A DNA stretch of 64,000 nucleotides. Origin: Coriaria nepalensis (Eukaryota; Streptophyta; Magnoliopsida; Cucurbitales; Coriariaceae). Numbering within the stretch: position 1 is the first letter of the stretch; every line of letters begins with the position of its first letter. The stretch is taken from contig CP114481.1 in assembly GCA_027186245.1 (NCBI GenBank), positions 28,923,501 to 28,987,500 of the forward strand, given 5' to 3'. The notes under the pieces are model-generated. The model ran no database searches. It was not told where the DNA came from and was given only the letters and a program-made list of their open reading frames with translations. The translations under genes and the position numbers were made by a program. Of the stretch, positions 37,078-49,717 are shown one piece after another.

Positions 37078-39310
37078 AAAGTTAAAGTAATGCACACTTT
37101 CCTTGCAATGATCATTTGAAAGTTATCCACGAAACTTCTGTTTGAAGTGTGAAAATATAGTTCGTTCGAACTGCTTTGAAATAAGATATTGACTTGAAAT
37201 CACTAATTGAAATGATTTTAAAGTTAAACGAATGCATACATTCCGTGCATTGATCATTTGCAAGTTATGCACAAAACTTGTTTTCGAAGTGCGAAAATAG
37301 AATTCGTTCGAATTGCTTTGAAATAAGTTATTGACTTGAAATGACTCATTGAAATGATTTTAAGGTTAAACTAATGCACACTTTCCTTGCAATGATCATT
37401 TGAAGGTTATCCACGAAACTTCTGTTTGAAGTGTGAAAATAGAATTCGTTCGAATTGCTTTGAAATAAGTTATTGACTTGAAATGACTCATTCAAATGAT
37501 TTTAAGGTTAAGCTAATGCACACTTTCCTTGCAATGATCATTTGAAGGTTATCCACGAAACTTCTGTTTGAAGTGCGAAAATAGAATTCGTTTGAATTGC
37601 TTTGAAATAAGTTATTGACTTGAAATGACTCATTGAAATGATTTTAAGGTTAAACTAATGCACACTTTCCTTGCAATGATCATTTGAAAGTTATGGACAA
37701 AACTTGCATTGAAAGTGCGAAAATAGAATTCGTTCGAATTGCTTTGAAATATGTTATGGACTTGAAATGACTCATTCAAATGATTTTAAGGTTAGACTAA
37801 AGCACACTTTCCCTGCAATGATCATTTGAAAGTTATGGACAAAACTTGCGTTTGAAGTGCGAAAATAGAATTCGTTCAAATTGCTATGAAATAAGTTATT
37901 GACTTAATTTGACTCATTCAAATGATTTTAAGGTTAAACTAATGCACACTTTCCTTGCAATGATCATTTGAAAGTTATCCAAGAAAGTTCTGTTTGAAGT
38001 GTGAAAATAGAATTCGTTCGAACTGCTTTGAAATAAGATATTGACTTCAAATCACTAATTGAAAGGATTTTAAAGTTAAACGAATGCATACATTCCTTGC
38101 ATTGATCATTTGCAAGTTATGCACAGAACCTGTTTTCGAAGTGCGAAAATAGAATTCGTTTAGATTTCTTTGAAATATGTTATTGACTTGAAATGACTCA
38201 TTCAAATCATTTTAAAGTTAAAGTAATGCACACTTTCCTTGCAATGATCATTTGAAAGTTATCCACGAAACTTCTGTTTGAAGTGTGAAAATATAGTTCG
38301 TTCGAACTGCTTTGAAATAAGATATTGACTTGAAATCACTAATTGAAATGATTTTAAAGTTAAACGAATGCATACATTCCGTGCATTGATCATTTGCAAG
38401 TTATGCACAAAACTTGTTTTCGAAGTGCGAAAATAGAATTCGTTCGAATTGCTTTGAAATAAGTTATTGACTTGAAATGACTCATTGAAATGATTTTAAG
38501 GTTAAACTAATGCACACTTTCCTTGCAATGATCATTTGAAGGTTATCCACGAAACTTCTGTTTGAAGTGTGAAAATAGAATTCGTTCGAATTGCTTTGAA
38601 ATAAGTTATTGACTTGAAATGACTCATTCAAATGATTTTAAGGTTAAGCTAATGCACACTTTCCTTGCAATGATCATTTGAAGGTTATCCACGAAACTTC
38701 TGTTTGAAGTGCGAAAATAGAATTCGTTTGAATTGCTTTGAAATAAGTTATTGACTTGAAATGACTCATTGAAATGATTTTAAGGTTAAACTAATGCACA
38801 CTTTCCTTGCAATGATCATTTGAAAGTTATGGACCAAACTTGCATTGAAAGTGCGAAAATAGAATTCGTTCGAATTGCTTTGAAATATGTTATGGACTTG
38901 AAATGACTCATTCAAATGATTTTAAGGTTAGACTAAAGCACACTTTCCCTGCAATGATCATTTGAAAGTTATTGACAAAACTTGCGTTTGAAGTGCGAAA
39001 ATAGAATTCGTTCAAATTGCTATGAAATAAGTTATTGACTTAATTTGACTCATTCAAATGATTTTAAGGTTAAACTAATGCACACTTTCCTTGCAATGAT
39101 CATTTGAAAGTTATCCAAGAAAGTTCTGTTTGAAGTGTGAAAATAGAATTCGTTCGAACTGCTTTGAAATAAGATATTGACTTCAAATCACTAATTGAAA
39201 GGATTTTAAAGTTAAACGAATGCATACATTCCTTGCATTGATCATTTGCAAGTTATGCACAGAACCTGTTTTCGAAGTGCGAAAATAGAATTCGTTTAGA
39301 TTTCTTTGAA
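36841..39310 (+). repeat. 8-mer higher-order repeat, 1136 bp, about 2.2 copies
   Basis: Copies at about 36841-37976, 37977-39112 and 39113-39310. The unit with TCCAAGAAAGTTCTG starts each copy, and the ATGGAC(A/C)AAACTTGCATTG unit lies at 37693 and 38829, exactly 8 x 142 apart. A unit with TGCTATGAAATAAG marks both full copies. Single changes separate them (ATGGACAAAAC or ATGGACCAAAC; TTATGGAC or TTATTGAC). The block overlaps the end of the 17-mer, so the boundary between the two is blurred. Confidence 0.88.
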
Positions 39311-40300
39311 ATAAGTTATTGACTTGAAATGACTCATTCAAATGATTTTAAGGTTAAACTAATGCACACTTTCCTTGCAATGATCATTTGAAAGTTATAC
39401 ACGAAACCTCTGTTTGAAGTGTGAAAATAGAATTCGTTCGAACTGTTTTGAAACAAGATATTGAGTTGAAATCACTAATTGAAATGATTTTAAAGTTAAA
39501 CGAATGCATACATTCCTTGCATTGATCATTTGCAAGTTATGCACAAAACTTGTTTTCGAAGTGCGAAAATAGAATTCGTTCGAATTGCTTTGAAATAAGT
39601 TACTGACTTGAAATGACTAATTCAAATGATTTTAAGGTTAAACTAATGCACACTTTCCTTGCAATGATCTTTTGCAAGTTATGCACAAAACTTGTGTTTA
39701 AAGTGCGAAAATAGAATTCATTCGCATTGCTTTGAAATAAGTTATTGACTTAATTTGACTCATTGCAATGATTTTAAGGTGAAACTAAGGCACATTTTCC
39801 TTGCAATGATCATTTGAAAGTTACCGAAGAAAGTTCTGTTTCAAGTGTGAAAATAGAATTCGTTCGAACTGCTTTGAAATAAGTTATTGACTTCAAATCA
39901 CTAATTGAAAGGATTTTAAAGTTAAACGAATGCAGACATTCCTTGCATTGATCATTTGCAAGTTATGCACAGAACCTGTTTTCGAAGTGCGAAAATAGAA
40001 TTCGTTTGGATTTCTTTGAAATAAGTTATTGACTTGAAATGACTCATTCAAATGATTTTAAGGTTAAAATAATGCACACTTTCCTTGCAATGATCATTTG
40101 AAGGTTATCCACGAAACTTCTGTTTGAAGTGTGAAAATATAATTCGTTCGAACTGCTTTGAAATAAGATATTGACTTGAAATCATTAATTGAAATGATTT
40201 TAAAGTTAAATGAATGCATACATTCCTTGCATTGATCATTTGCAAGTTATGCACAAAACTTGTGTTGAAGTGCGAAAATAGAATTCGTTCGAATTGCTTT
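39050..40300 (+). repeat. Dispersed 1.25-kb segment, first copy
   Basis: This segment reappears at 46213-47463, 7163 bp away. Shared rarities: TTTTGAAACAAGATATTGAG, TTACTGACTTG with GACTAATTC and GATCTTTTGC, GAATTCATTCGCATTGC, AAACTAAGGCACATTTTCC, and TGCAGACATTCC (39931 and 47094). The copies differ at several sites (GAAACTAAGG or CAAACTAAGG). One unit here has ATAAGTTATTGAC before a type B unit, an exception to the C-then-B rule. Confidence 0.86.
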
Positions 40301-42020
40301 GAAATATGTTATTGACTTGAAATGACACATTCAAATGATTTTAAGGTTAAACTAATGCACACTTTCCTTGCAATGATCATTTGAAAGTTATGGACAAAAC
40401 TTGCATTGAAAGTGCGAAAATAGAATTCGTTCGAATTGCTTTGAAATATGTTATGGACTTGAAATGACTCATTCAAATGATTTTAAGGTTAGACTAAAGA
40501 ACACTTTCCTTGCAATGATCATTTGAAAGTTATGCACAAAACTTGCGTTTGAAGTGCGAAAACAGAATTCGTTCGAATTGCATTAAAATAAGTTATTGAC
40601 TTAATATGACTCATTCAAATGATTTTAAGGTTAAAGTAATGCACACTTTCCTTGCAGTGATCATTTGAAAGTTATCCACGAAACTTCTGTTTGAAGTGTG
40701 AAAATAAATTCATCCGAACTGCTTTGAAATAAGATATTGACTTGAAATCAATAATTGAAATGATTTTAAAGTTAAACGAATGCATACATTCCTTGCATTG
40801 ATTATTTGCAAGTTATGCACAAAACCTGTTTTCGAAGTGCGAAAATAGAAGTGCACACTTTCCTTGCAATGATCATTTGAAAGTTATGCAAGAAGGTTCT
40901 GTTTGAAGTGTGAAAATAGAATTCGTTCGAATTGCTTTGAAATAAGATATTGACTTGAAATCACTAATTGAAAGGATTTTAAAGTTAAACGAATGCATAC
41001 ATTCCTTGCATTGATCATTTGCAAGTTATGCACAGAACCTGTTTTCGAAGTGCGAAAATAGAATTCGTTTGGATTTCTTTGAAATAAGTTATTGACCTGA
41101 AATGACTCATTCAAATGATTTTAAGGTTAAACTAATGCACACTTTCCTTGCAATGATCATTTGAAAGTTATGCACAAAACTTGCGTTTGAAGTGCGAAAA
41201 TAGAATTCGTTCGAATTGCTTTGAAATAAGTTATTGACTTAATTTGACTCATTCAAATGATTTTAAGGTTAAACTAATGCACACTTTCCTTGCAATGATC
41301 ATTTGAAAGTTATGCACAAAACTTCTGTTTGAAGTGTGAAAATAGAATTCGTTCGAACTGCTTTGAAATATGTTATTGACTTGAAATGACTCATTCAAAT
41401 GATTTTGAGGTTAAACTACTGCACACTTTCCTTGCAATGATCATTTGAAGGTTATGCACAAAACTTGCGTTTGAAGTGCGAAAATAGAATTCGTTCGAAT
41501 TGCTTTGAAATATTTTATTGACTTGAAATGACTCAGTCAAATGATTTTGAGGTTAAACTAATGCACACTTTCCTTGCAATGATCATTTGAAGGTTATCCA
41601 CGAAACTTCTTTTTCAAGTGCGAAAATAGAATTCGTTCGAAAATCTTTGAAATAAGTTATTGACTTGAAATGACTCATTCAAATGATTTTAAGGTTAAAC
41701 TAATGCACACTTTCCTTGCAATGATCATTTGAAAGTTATGAACAAAACTTGCGTTTGAAGTGCGAAAATAGAATTCGTTCGAATTTCTTTGAAATAAGTT
41801 CTTGACTTGAAATGACTCATTCAAATGATTTTAAGGTTAAACTAATGCACACTTTCCTTGCAATGATCATTTGAAAGTTGTGCACAAAACTTGCGTTTGA
41901 AGTGCGAAAATAGAATTCGTTCGAATTGCTTTGAAATATGTTATTGACTTGAAATGACTCATTGAAATGATTTTAAGGTTAAACTAATGCACACTTTCCT
42001 TGCAATGATCATTTGAAGGT
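40301..42020 (+). repeat. Diverse monomers, including a truncated one
   Basis: About 12 units of types A, B, C and D with many private changes: TGACACATTC (40323), CTAAAGAACAC (40494), AAAACAGAATTCG (40559), AAATAAATTCATCCGAAC (40702), GACCTGAAATG (41094). It contains the half-unit deletion at 40850. The GTTCGAAAATCTTTG unit at 41635 recurs at 42628, 993 bp on (7 x 142 - 1), linking this part to the next HOR. Confidence 0.82.
40841..40860 (+). other. Half-monomer deletion junction
   Basis: GAAAATAGAA (unit position about 114) runs straight into GTGCACACTT (unit position about 44), so about 72 bp is missing: the EcoRI/TTCGAA dyad, the end of one unit and the start of the next. It is the only clear break in the 142-bp register I found. 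It also explains why spacings across it, such as 39931 to 47094, are not whole multiples of 142. Confidence 0.88.
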
Positions 42021-43580
42021 TAGCCACGAAACTTCTGTTTGAAGTGTGAAAATATAATTCGTTCGAACTGCTTTGAAATAAGATATTGACTTGAAATCAC
42101 TAATTGAAATGATTTTAAAGTTAAATGAATGCATACATTCCTTGCATTGATCATTTGCAAGTTATGCACAAAACTTGTGTTGAAGTGCGAAAATAGAATT
42201 CGTTCGAATTGTTTTGAAATAAGTTATTGACTTGAAATGACTCATTCAAATGATTTTAAGGTTAAACTAATGCACACTTTCCTTGCAATGATCATTTGAA
42301 ACTTATGCACAAAACTTGAGTTTGAAGTGCGAAAATAGAATTCGTTCGAATTGCTTTGAAATATGTTATTGACTTGAAATGACTCATTCAAATGATTTTG
42401 AGGTTAAACTAATGCACACTTTCCTTGCAATGACCATTTTAAAGTTATGTACAAAACTTGCGTTTGAAGTGCGAAAATAGAATTCGTTCGAATTGCTTTG
42501 AAATATGTTATTGACTTGAAATGACTCATTCAAATGATTTTGAGGTTAAACTAATGCACAGTTTCCTTGCAATGATCATTTGAAGGTTATCCACGAAACT
42601 TCTGTTTCAAGTGCGAAAATAGAATTCGTTCGAAAATCTTTGAAATAAGTTATTGACTTGAAATGACTCATTCAAATGATTTTAAGGTTAAACTAATGCA
42701 CACTTTCCTTGCAATGATCATTTGAAAGTTATGAACAAAACTTGCATTTGAAGTGTGAAAATAGAATTCGTTCGAATTTCTTTGAAATAAGTTCTTGACT
42801 TGAAATGACTCATTCAAATGATATTAAGGTTAAACTAATGCACACTTTCCTTGCAATGATCATTTGAAAGTTGTGCACAAAACTTGCGTTTGAAGTGCGA
42901 AAATAGAATTCGTTCGAATTGCTTTGAAATATGTTATTGACTCTAAATGACTCATTCAAATGATTTTGAGGTTAAACTAATGCACACTTTCCTTGCAATG
43001 ATCATTTGAAGGTTATCCACAAAACTTCTGTTTGAAGAGTGAAAATATAATTCGTTCGAACTGCTTCGAAATAAGATATTCACTTGAAATCACTAATTGA
43101 AATGATTTTAAAGTTAAATGAATGCATACATTCCTTGCATTGATCATTTGCAAGTTATGCACAAAACTTGTGTTGAAGTGCGAAAATAGAATTCGTTCGA
43201 ATTGCTTTGAAATAAGTTATTGACTTGAAATGACTCATTCAAATGATTTTAAGGTTAAACTAATGCACACTTTCCTTGCAATGATCATTTGAAAGTTATG
43301 CACAAAGCTTGCGTTTGAAGTGCGAAAATAGAATTCGATCGAATTGCTTTGAAATATGTTTTGGACTTGAAATGACTCATTCAAATGATTTTAAGGTTAG
43401 ACTAAAGCACACTTTCCTTGCAATGATCATTTGAAAGTTATGCACAAAACTTGCGTTTGAAGTGCGAAAATAGAATTCGTTCGAATTGCTGTGAAATATG
43501 TTATTGATTTGAAATGACTCATGCAAATGATTTTGAGGTTTAACTAATGCACACTTTCCTTGCAATGATCATTTGAAGGT
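42021..43580 (+). repeat. 11-mer higher-order repeat, 1560 bp, copy 1
   Basis: Anchors GACTCTAAATGAC (42939) and GAATTCGATCGAATTGC (near 43331) recur 1560 bp later, 11 x 142 - 2. Other markers are TTGAGTTTGAAG, GACCATTTTAAAG, GTTCGAAAATCTTTG, GTTCTTGACTTG, GATATTAAGG, GAAGAGTGAAAATA and TGTTTTGGAC. Line by line the copy equals the next one except for rare changes (GGTTAGCCAC or GGTTATCCAC; GCTTTGAAATAAGATA or GCTTCGAAATAAGATA at the left edge). Confidence 0.93.
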
Positions 43581-45140
43581 TATCCACGAAACTTCTGTTT
43601 GAAGTGTGAAAATATAATTCGTTCGAACTGCTTCGAAATAAGATATTGACTTGAAATCACTAATTGAAATGATTTTAAAGTTAAATGAATGCATACATTC
43701 CTTGCATTGATCATTTGCAAGTTATGCACAAAACTTGTGTTGAAGTGCGAAAATAGAATTCGTTCGAATTGTTTTGAAATAAGTTATTGACTTGAAATGA
43801 CTCATTCAAATGATTTTAAGGTTAAACTAATGCACACTTTCCTTGCAATGATCATTTGAAACTTATGCACAAAACTTGAGTTTGAAGTGCGAAAATAGAA
43901 TTCGTTCGAATTGCTTTGAAATATGTTATTGACTTGAAATGACTCATTCAAATGATTTTGAGGTTAAACTAATGCACACTTTCCTTGCAATGACCATTTT
44001 AAAGTTATGTACAAAACTTGCGTTTGAAGTGCGAAAATAGAATTCGTTCGAATTGCTTTGAAATATGTTATTGACTTGAAATGACTCATTCAAATGATTT
44101 TGAGGTTAAACTAATGCACAGTTTCCTTGCAATGATCATTTGAAGGTTATCCACGAAACTTCTGTTTCAAGTGCGAAAATAGAATTCGTTCGAAAATCTT
44201 TGAAATAAGTTATTGACTTGAAATGACTCATTCAAATGATTTTAAGGTTAAACTAATGCACACTTTCCTTGCAATGATCATTTGAAAGTTATGAACAAAA
44301 CTTGCATTTGAAGTGTGAAAATAGAATTCGTTCGAATTTCTTTGAAATAAGTTCTTGACTTGAAATGACTCATTCAAATGATATTAAGGTTAAACTAATG
44401 CACACTTTCCTTGCAATGATCATTTGAAAGTTGTGCACAAAACTTGCGTTTGAAGTGCGAAAATAGAATTCGTTCGAATTGCTTTGAAATATGTTATTGA
44501 CTCTAAATGACTCATTCAAATGATTTTGAGGTTAAACTAATGCACACTTTCCTTGCAATGATCATTTGAAGGTTATCCACAAAACTTCTGTTTGAAGAGT
44601 GAAAATATAATTCGTTCGAACTGCTTCGAAATAAGATATTCACTTGAAATCACTAATTGAAATGATTTTAAAGTTAAATGAATGCATACATTCCTTGCAT
44701 TGATCATTTGCAAGTTATGCACAAAACTTGTGTTGAAGTGCGAAAATAGAATTCGTTCGAATTGCTTTGAAATAAGTTATTGACTTGAAATGACTCATTC
44801 AAATGATTTTAAGGTTAAACTAATGCACACTTTCCTTGCAATGATCATTTGAAAGTTATGCACAAAGCTTGCGTTTGAAGTGCGAAAATAGAATTCGATC
44901 GAATTGCTTTGAAATATGTTTTGGACTTGAAATGACTCATTCAAATGATTTTAAGGTTAGACTAAAGCACACTTTCCTTGCAATGATCATTTGAAAGTTA
45001 TGCACAAAACTTGCGTTTGAAGTGCGAAAATAGAATTCGTTCGAATTGCTGTGAAATATGTTATTGATTTGAAATGACTCATGCAAATGATTTTGAGGTT
45101 TAACTAATGCACACTTTCCTTGCAATGATCATTTGAAGGT
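43581..45140 (+). repeat. 11-mer higher-order repeat, 1560 bp, copy 2
   Basis: Practically identical to copy 1 over its length, with the same private markers, including the doubly odd GAATTCGATCGAATTGC / TGTTTTGGAC unit (44891-44927) and the GCTGTGAAATATG / TTGATTTGAAATG / CATGCAAATG unit (45048-45090). Such identity marks this as one of the youngest duplications in the window. Confidence 0.93.
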
Positions 45141-46212
45141 TATCCACGAAACTTCTGTTTGAAGTGTGAAAATATAATTCGTTCGAACTGCTTCGAAATA
45201 AGATATTGACTTGAAATCACTAATTGAAATGATTTTAAAGTTAAATGAATGCATACATTCCTTGCATTGATCATTTGCAAGTTATGCACAAAACTTGTGT
45301 TGAAGTGCGAAAATAGAATTCGTTCGAATTGCTTTGAAATAAGTTATTGACTTGAAATGACTCATTCAAATGATTTTAAGGTTAAACTAATGCACACTTT
45401 CCTTGCAATGATCATTTGAAAGTTATGCACAAAGCTTGCGTTTGAAGTGCGAAAATAGAATTCGATCGAATTGCTTTGAAATATGTTTTGGACTTGAAAT
45501 GACTCATTCAAATGATATTAAGGTTAAACTAATGCACACTTTCCTTGCAATGATCATTTGAAAGTTGTGCACAAAACTTGCGTTTGAAGTGCGAAAATAG
45601 AATTCGTTCGAATTGCTTTGAAATATGTTATTGACTCTAAATGACTCATTCAAATGATTTTGAGGTTAAACTAATGCACACTTTCCTTGCAATGATCATT
45701 TGAAGGTTATCCACAAAACTTCTGTTTGAAGAGTGAAAATATAATTCGTTCGAACTGCTTCGAAATAAGATATTCACTTGAAATCACTAATTGAAATGAT
45801 TTTAAAGTTAAATGAATGCATACATTCCTTGCATTGATCATTTGCAAGTTATGCACAAAACTTGTGTTGAAGTGCGAAAATAGAATTCGTTCGAATTGCT
45901 TTGAAATAAGTTATTGACTTGAAATGACTCATTCAAATGATTTTAAGGTTAAACTAATGCACACTTTCCTTGCAATGATCATTTGAAAGTTATGCACAAA
46001 GCTTGCGTTTGAAGTGCGAAAATAGAATTCGTTCGAATTGCTTTGAAATATGTTATTGACTTGAAATGACTCATTCAAATGATATTAAGGTTAAACTAAT
46101 GCACACTTTCCTTGCAATGATCATTTGAAAGTTATGCGCAAAACTTGCATTGAAAGTGCGAAAATAGAATTCGTTCGAATTGCTTTGAAATATGTTATGG
46201 ACTTGAAATGAC
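45141..46212 (+). repeat. 11-mer HOR, shortened third copy
   Basis: It starts like copies 1 and 2 but skips internal units: the GACTCTAAATGAC anchor comes 1134 bp after that of copy 2 (44501 to 45635), about three units early. The GAATTCGATCG / TGTTTTGGAC unit now joins directly to the GATATTAAGG unit (about 45512). After 45960 the pattern dissolves into A-like units, one with ATGCGCAAAACTTGCATTG. Confidence 0.84.
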
Positions 46213-47463
46213 TCATTCAAATGATTTTAAGGTTAAACTAATGCACACTTTCCTTGCAATGATCATTTGAAAGTTAACCAAGAAAGTTCTGTTTGAAGTG
46301 TGAAAATAGAATTCGTTCGAACTGCTTTGAAATAAGATATTGACTTCAAATCACTAATTGAAAGGATTTTAAAGTTAAACGAATGCATACATTCCTTGCA
46401 TTGATCATTTGCAAGTTATACACAGAACCTGTTTTCGAAGTGCGAAAATAGAACTCGTTTAGATTTCTTTGAAATAAGTTATTGACTTGAAATGACTCAT
46501 TCAAATGATTTTAAGGTTAAACTAATGCACACTTTCCTTGCAATGATCATTTGAAAGTTATACACGAAACCTCTGTTTGAAGTGTGAAAATAGAATTCGT
46601 TCGAACTGTTTTGAAACAAGATATTGAGTTGAAATCACTAATTGAAATGATTTTAAAGTTAAACGAATGCATACATTCCTTGCATTGATCATTTGGAAGT
46701 CATGCACAAAACTTGTTTTCGAAGTGCGAAAATAGAATTCGTTCGAATTGCTTTGAAATAAGTTACTGACTTGAAATGACTAATTCAAATGATTTTAAGG
46801 TTAAACTAATGCACACTTTCCTTGCAATGATCTTTTGCAAGTTATGCACAAAACTTGTGTTTGAAGTGCGAAAATAGAATTCATTCGCATTGCTTTGAAA
46901 TAAGTTATTGACTTAATTTGACTCATTCCAATGATTTTAAGGTCAAACTAAGGCACATTTTCCTTGCAATGATCATTTGAAAGTTATCCAAGAAAGTTCT
47001 GTTTGAAATGTGAAAATAGAATTCGTTCGAACTGCTTTGAAATAAGATATTGACTTCAAATCACTAATTGAAAGGATTTTAAAGTTAAACGAATGCAGAC
47101 ATTCCTTGCATTGATCATTTGCAAGTTATGCATAGAACCTGTTTTCGAAGTGCAAAAATAGAATTCGTTTGGATTTCTTTGAAATAAGTTATTGACTTGA
47201 AATGACTCATTCAAATGATTTTAAGCTTAAACTAATGCACACTTTCCTTGCAATGATCATTTGAAGGTTATCCACGATACTTCTGTTTCAAGTGTGAAAA
47301 TATAATTCGTTCGAACTGCTTTGAAATAAGATATTGACTTGAAATCACTAATTGAAATGATTTTAAAGTTAAATGAATGCATACATTCCTTGCATTGATC
47401 ATTTGCAAGTTATGCACAAAACTTGTGTTGAAGTGCGAAAATAGAATTCGTTCGAATTGCTTT
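46213..47463 (+). repeat. Dispersed 1.25-kb segment, second copy
   Basis: Partner of 39050-40300. Private changes here include AGTTAACCAAG (46274), AGAACTCGTTTAG (EcoRI lost, 46449), TTGGAAGTCATGC (46693), GTTTGAAATGTGAAAATAG (47002), TTAAGCTTAAAC (47221) and CCACGATACTTC (47272). It is flanked by different HORs on each side, so it was either moved or left behind when the intervening 11-mer block was amplified. Confidence 0.85.
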
Positions 47464-48039
47464 GAAATAAGTTATTGACTTGAAATGACTCATTCAAATG
47501 ATTTTAAGGTTAAACTAATGCACACTTTCCTTGCAATGATCATTTGAAAGTTATGCACAAAACTTGCGTTTGAAGTGCGAAAATAGAATTCGTTCGAATT
47601 GCTTTGAAATAAGTTATTCACTTGAAATGACTCATTCAAATGATTTTAAGGTTAAACTAATGCACACTTTCCTTGCAATGATCATTTGAAAGTTATGCAC
47701 AAAACTTGCGTTTGAAGTGCGAAAATAGAATTCGTTCGAATTGCTTTGAAATATGTTATTGACTTGAAATGACTCATTCAAATGATTTTGAGGTTAAACT
47801 AATGCACACTTTCCTTGCAATGATCATTTGAAGGTTATCCACGAAACTTCTGTTTGAAGTGTGAAAATATAATTCGTTAGAACTGCTTTGAAATAAGATA
47901 TTAACTTGAAATCACTAATTGAAATGATTTTAAAGAGAAACGAATGCATACATTCCTTGCATTGATTATTTCCAAGTTATGCACAGAACTTGGTTTCGAA
48001 GTGCGAAAATAGAATTCGTTCGAATTGCTTTGAAATATG
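47464..48039 (+). repeat. A units and a C-B pair with AGAGAAACG
   Basis: About four units. Two or three A units (one with TTATTCACTTG) lead into a C unit with TTCGTTAGAAC and ATATTAACTTG, then a B unit with TTTTAAAGAGAAACG and TTATTTCCAAG. This pair is the first of eight occurrences in the right-hand third. Confidence 0.82.
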
Positions 48040-49623
48040 TTATTGACTTGAAATGACTCATTCAAATGATTTTAAGGTTAAACTAATGCACAGTTTCCTT
48101 GCAATGATCATTTGAAAGTTATGCACAAAACTTGCGTTTGTAGTGCAAAAATAGAATTCGTTCGAATTGCTTCGAAATAAGTTATTGACTTGAAATGACT
48201 CATTCAAATGATTTTAAGGTTAAACTAATGCATACTTTCCTTGCAATGATCATTTGAAAGTTATGCACAAAGCTTGCGTTTGAAGTGCGAAAATAGAATT
48301 CGTTCGAATTGCTTTGAAATATGTTATTGACTTGAAATGACTCATTCAAATGATTTTGAGGTTAAACTAATGCACAGTTTCCTTGCAATGATCATTTGAA
48401 GGTTATCCACGAAACTTCTGTTTCAAGTGCGAAAATAGAATTCGTTCGAATTGCTTTGAAATAAGTTATTGACTTGAAATGAGTCATTCAAATGATTTTG
48501 AGGTTAAACTAATGCACACTTTCCTTGCAATGATCATTTGAAGGTTATCCACGAAACTTCTGTTTGAAGTGTGAAAATATAATTCGTTCGAACTGCTTTG
48601 AAATAAGATATTGACTTGAAATCACTATTTGAAATGATTTTAAAAGTTAAACGAATGCGTACATTCCTTGCATTGATCATTTGCAAGTTATGCACATAAC
48701 TTGTTTTCGAAGTGCGAAAATAGGATTCGTTTATATTTCTTTGAAATATGTTATTGACTTGAAATGACTCATTCAAATGATTTTAAGGTTAAACTAATGC
48801 ACACTTTCCAGGCAATGATCATTTGATAGTTATCCACGAAACTTCTGTTTGAAGTGTGAAAATATAATTCGTTCGAATTGCTTTGAAATATGTTATTGAC
48901 TTGAAATGACTCATTCAAATGATTTTGAGGTTAAACTAATGCACACTTTCCTTGCAATAACCATTTGAAAGTTATGCACAAAACTTGCGTTTGAAGTGCG
49001 AAAATAGAATTCGTTTGAATTGCTTTGAAATAAGTTATTGACTTGAAATGACTCATTCAAATGATTTTAAGGTTAAACTAATGCACACTTTCCTTGCAAT
49101 GATCATTTGAAAGTTATGCACAAAGCTTGCGTTTGAAGTGCGAAAATAGAATTCGTTCGAATTGCTTTGAAATATGTTATTGACTTGAAATGACTCATTC
49201 AAATGATTTTGAGGTTAAACTAATGCACAGTTTCCTTGCAATGATCATTTGAAAGTTATCCACGAAACTTCTGTTTCAAGTGCGAAAATAGAATTCGTTC
49301 GAATTGCTTTGAAATAAGTTATTGACTTGAAATGACTCATTCAAATGATTTTAAGGTTAAACTAATGCACACTTTCCTTGCAATGATGATTTGAAAGTTA
49401 TGCACAAAGCTTGCGTTTGAAGTGTGAAAATAGAATTCGTTCGAATTGCTTTGAAATATGTTATTGACTTGAAATGACTCATTCAAATGATTTTGAGGTT
49501 AAACTCATGCATAGTTTCCTTGCAATGATCATTTGAAGCTTATCCACGAAACTTCTGTTTCAAGTGCGAAAATAGAATTCGTTCGAATTGCTTTGAAATA
49601 AGTTATTGACTTGAAATGACTCA

Positions 49624-49679
49624 TTCAAATGATTTTAAGGTTAAACTAATGCACACTTTCCTTGCAATGATCATTTGAA
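49624..49679. other. Intra-monomer inverted repeat, 10-bp arms (exemplar)
   Basis: TTCAAATGAT at 49624-49633 is the reverse complement of ATCATTTGAA at 49670-49679, with a 36-base spacer. The right arm overlaps the AATGATCATT palindrome. The unit can therefore fold into a 10-bp stem on one strand. B units keep weaker complementarity because the left arm becomes TTGAAATGAT or TTGAAAGGAT. Seen: the arms. Inferred: possible cruciform or hairpin. Confidence 0.8.
49666..49675. other. 10-bp perfect palindrome AATGATCATT (exemplar)
   Basis: AATGATCATT equals its own reverse complement and holds a BclI site. It sits at unit positions 61-70 and is present in most units. In type B the flanks change to CATTGATCATT but the TGATCA core stays. 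In the left 6 kb some units have TGATCTTTTGC, which breaks it. A short palindrome repeated every 142 bp could be a protein site or a hairpin seed; no function is shown. Confidence 0.85.
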
Positions 49680-49717
49680 AGTTATGCACAAAACTTGCGT
49701 TTGAAGTGCGAAAATAG

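Noticed and set aside
40841..40860. Transposon insertion or excision site at the register break
   Set aside because: No foreign sequence, target-site duplication or terminal inverted repeat is present. A simple deletion of about half a unit explains the junction.
48534..48776. An 80-codon frame with a different tail, which could look like a distinct gene
   Set aside because: An extra A near 48654 shifts the frame of the usual satellite-derived ORF. The matching segment at 56924-57154 lacks the extra base and gives the ordinary 76-codon version.
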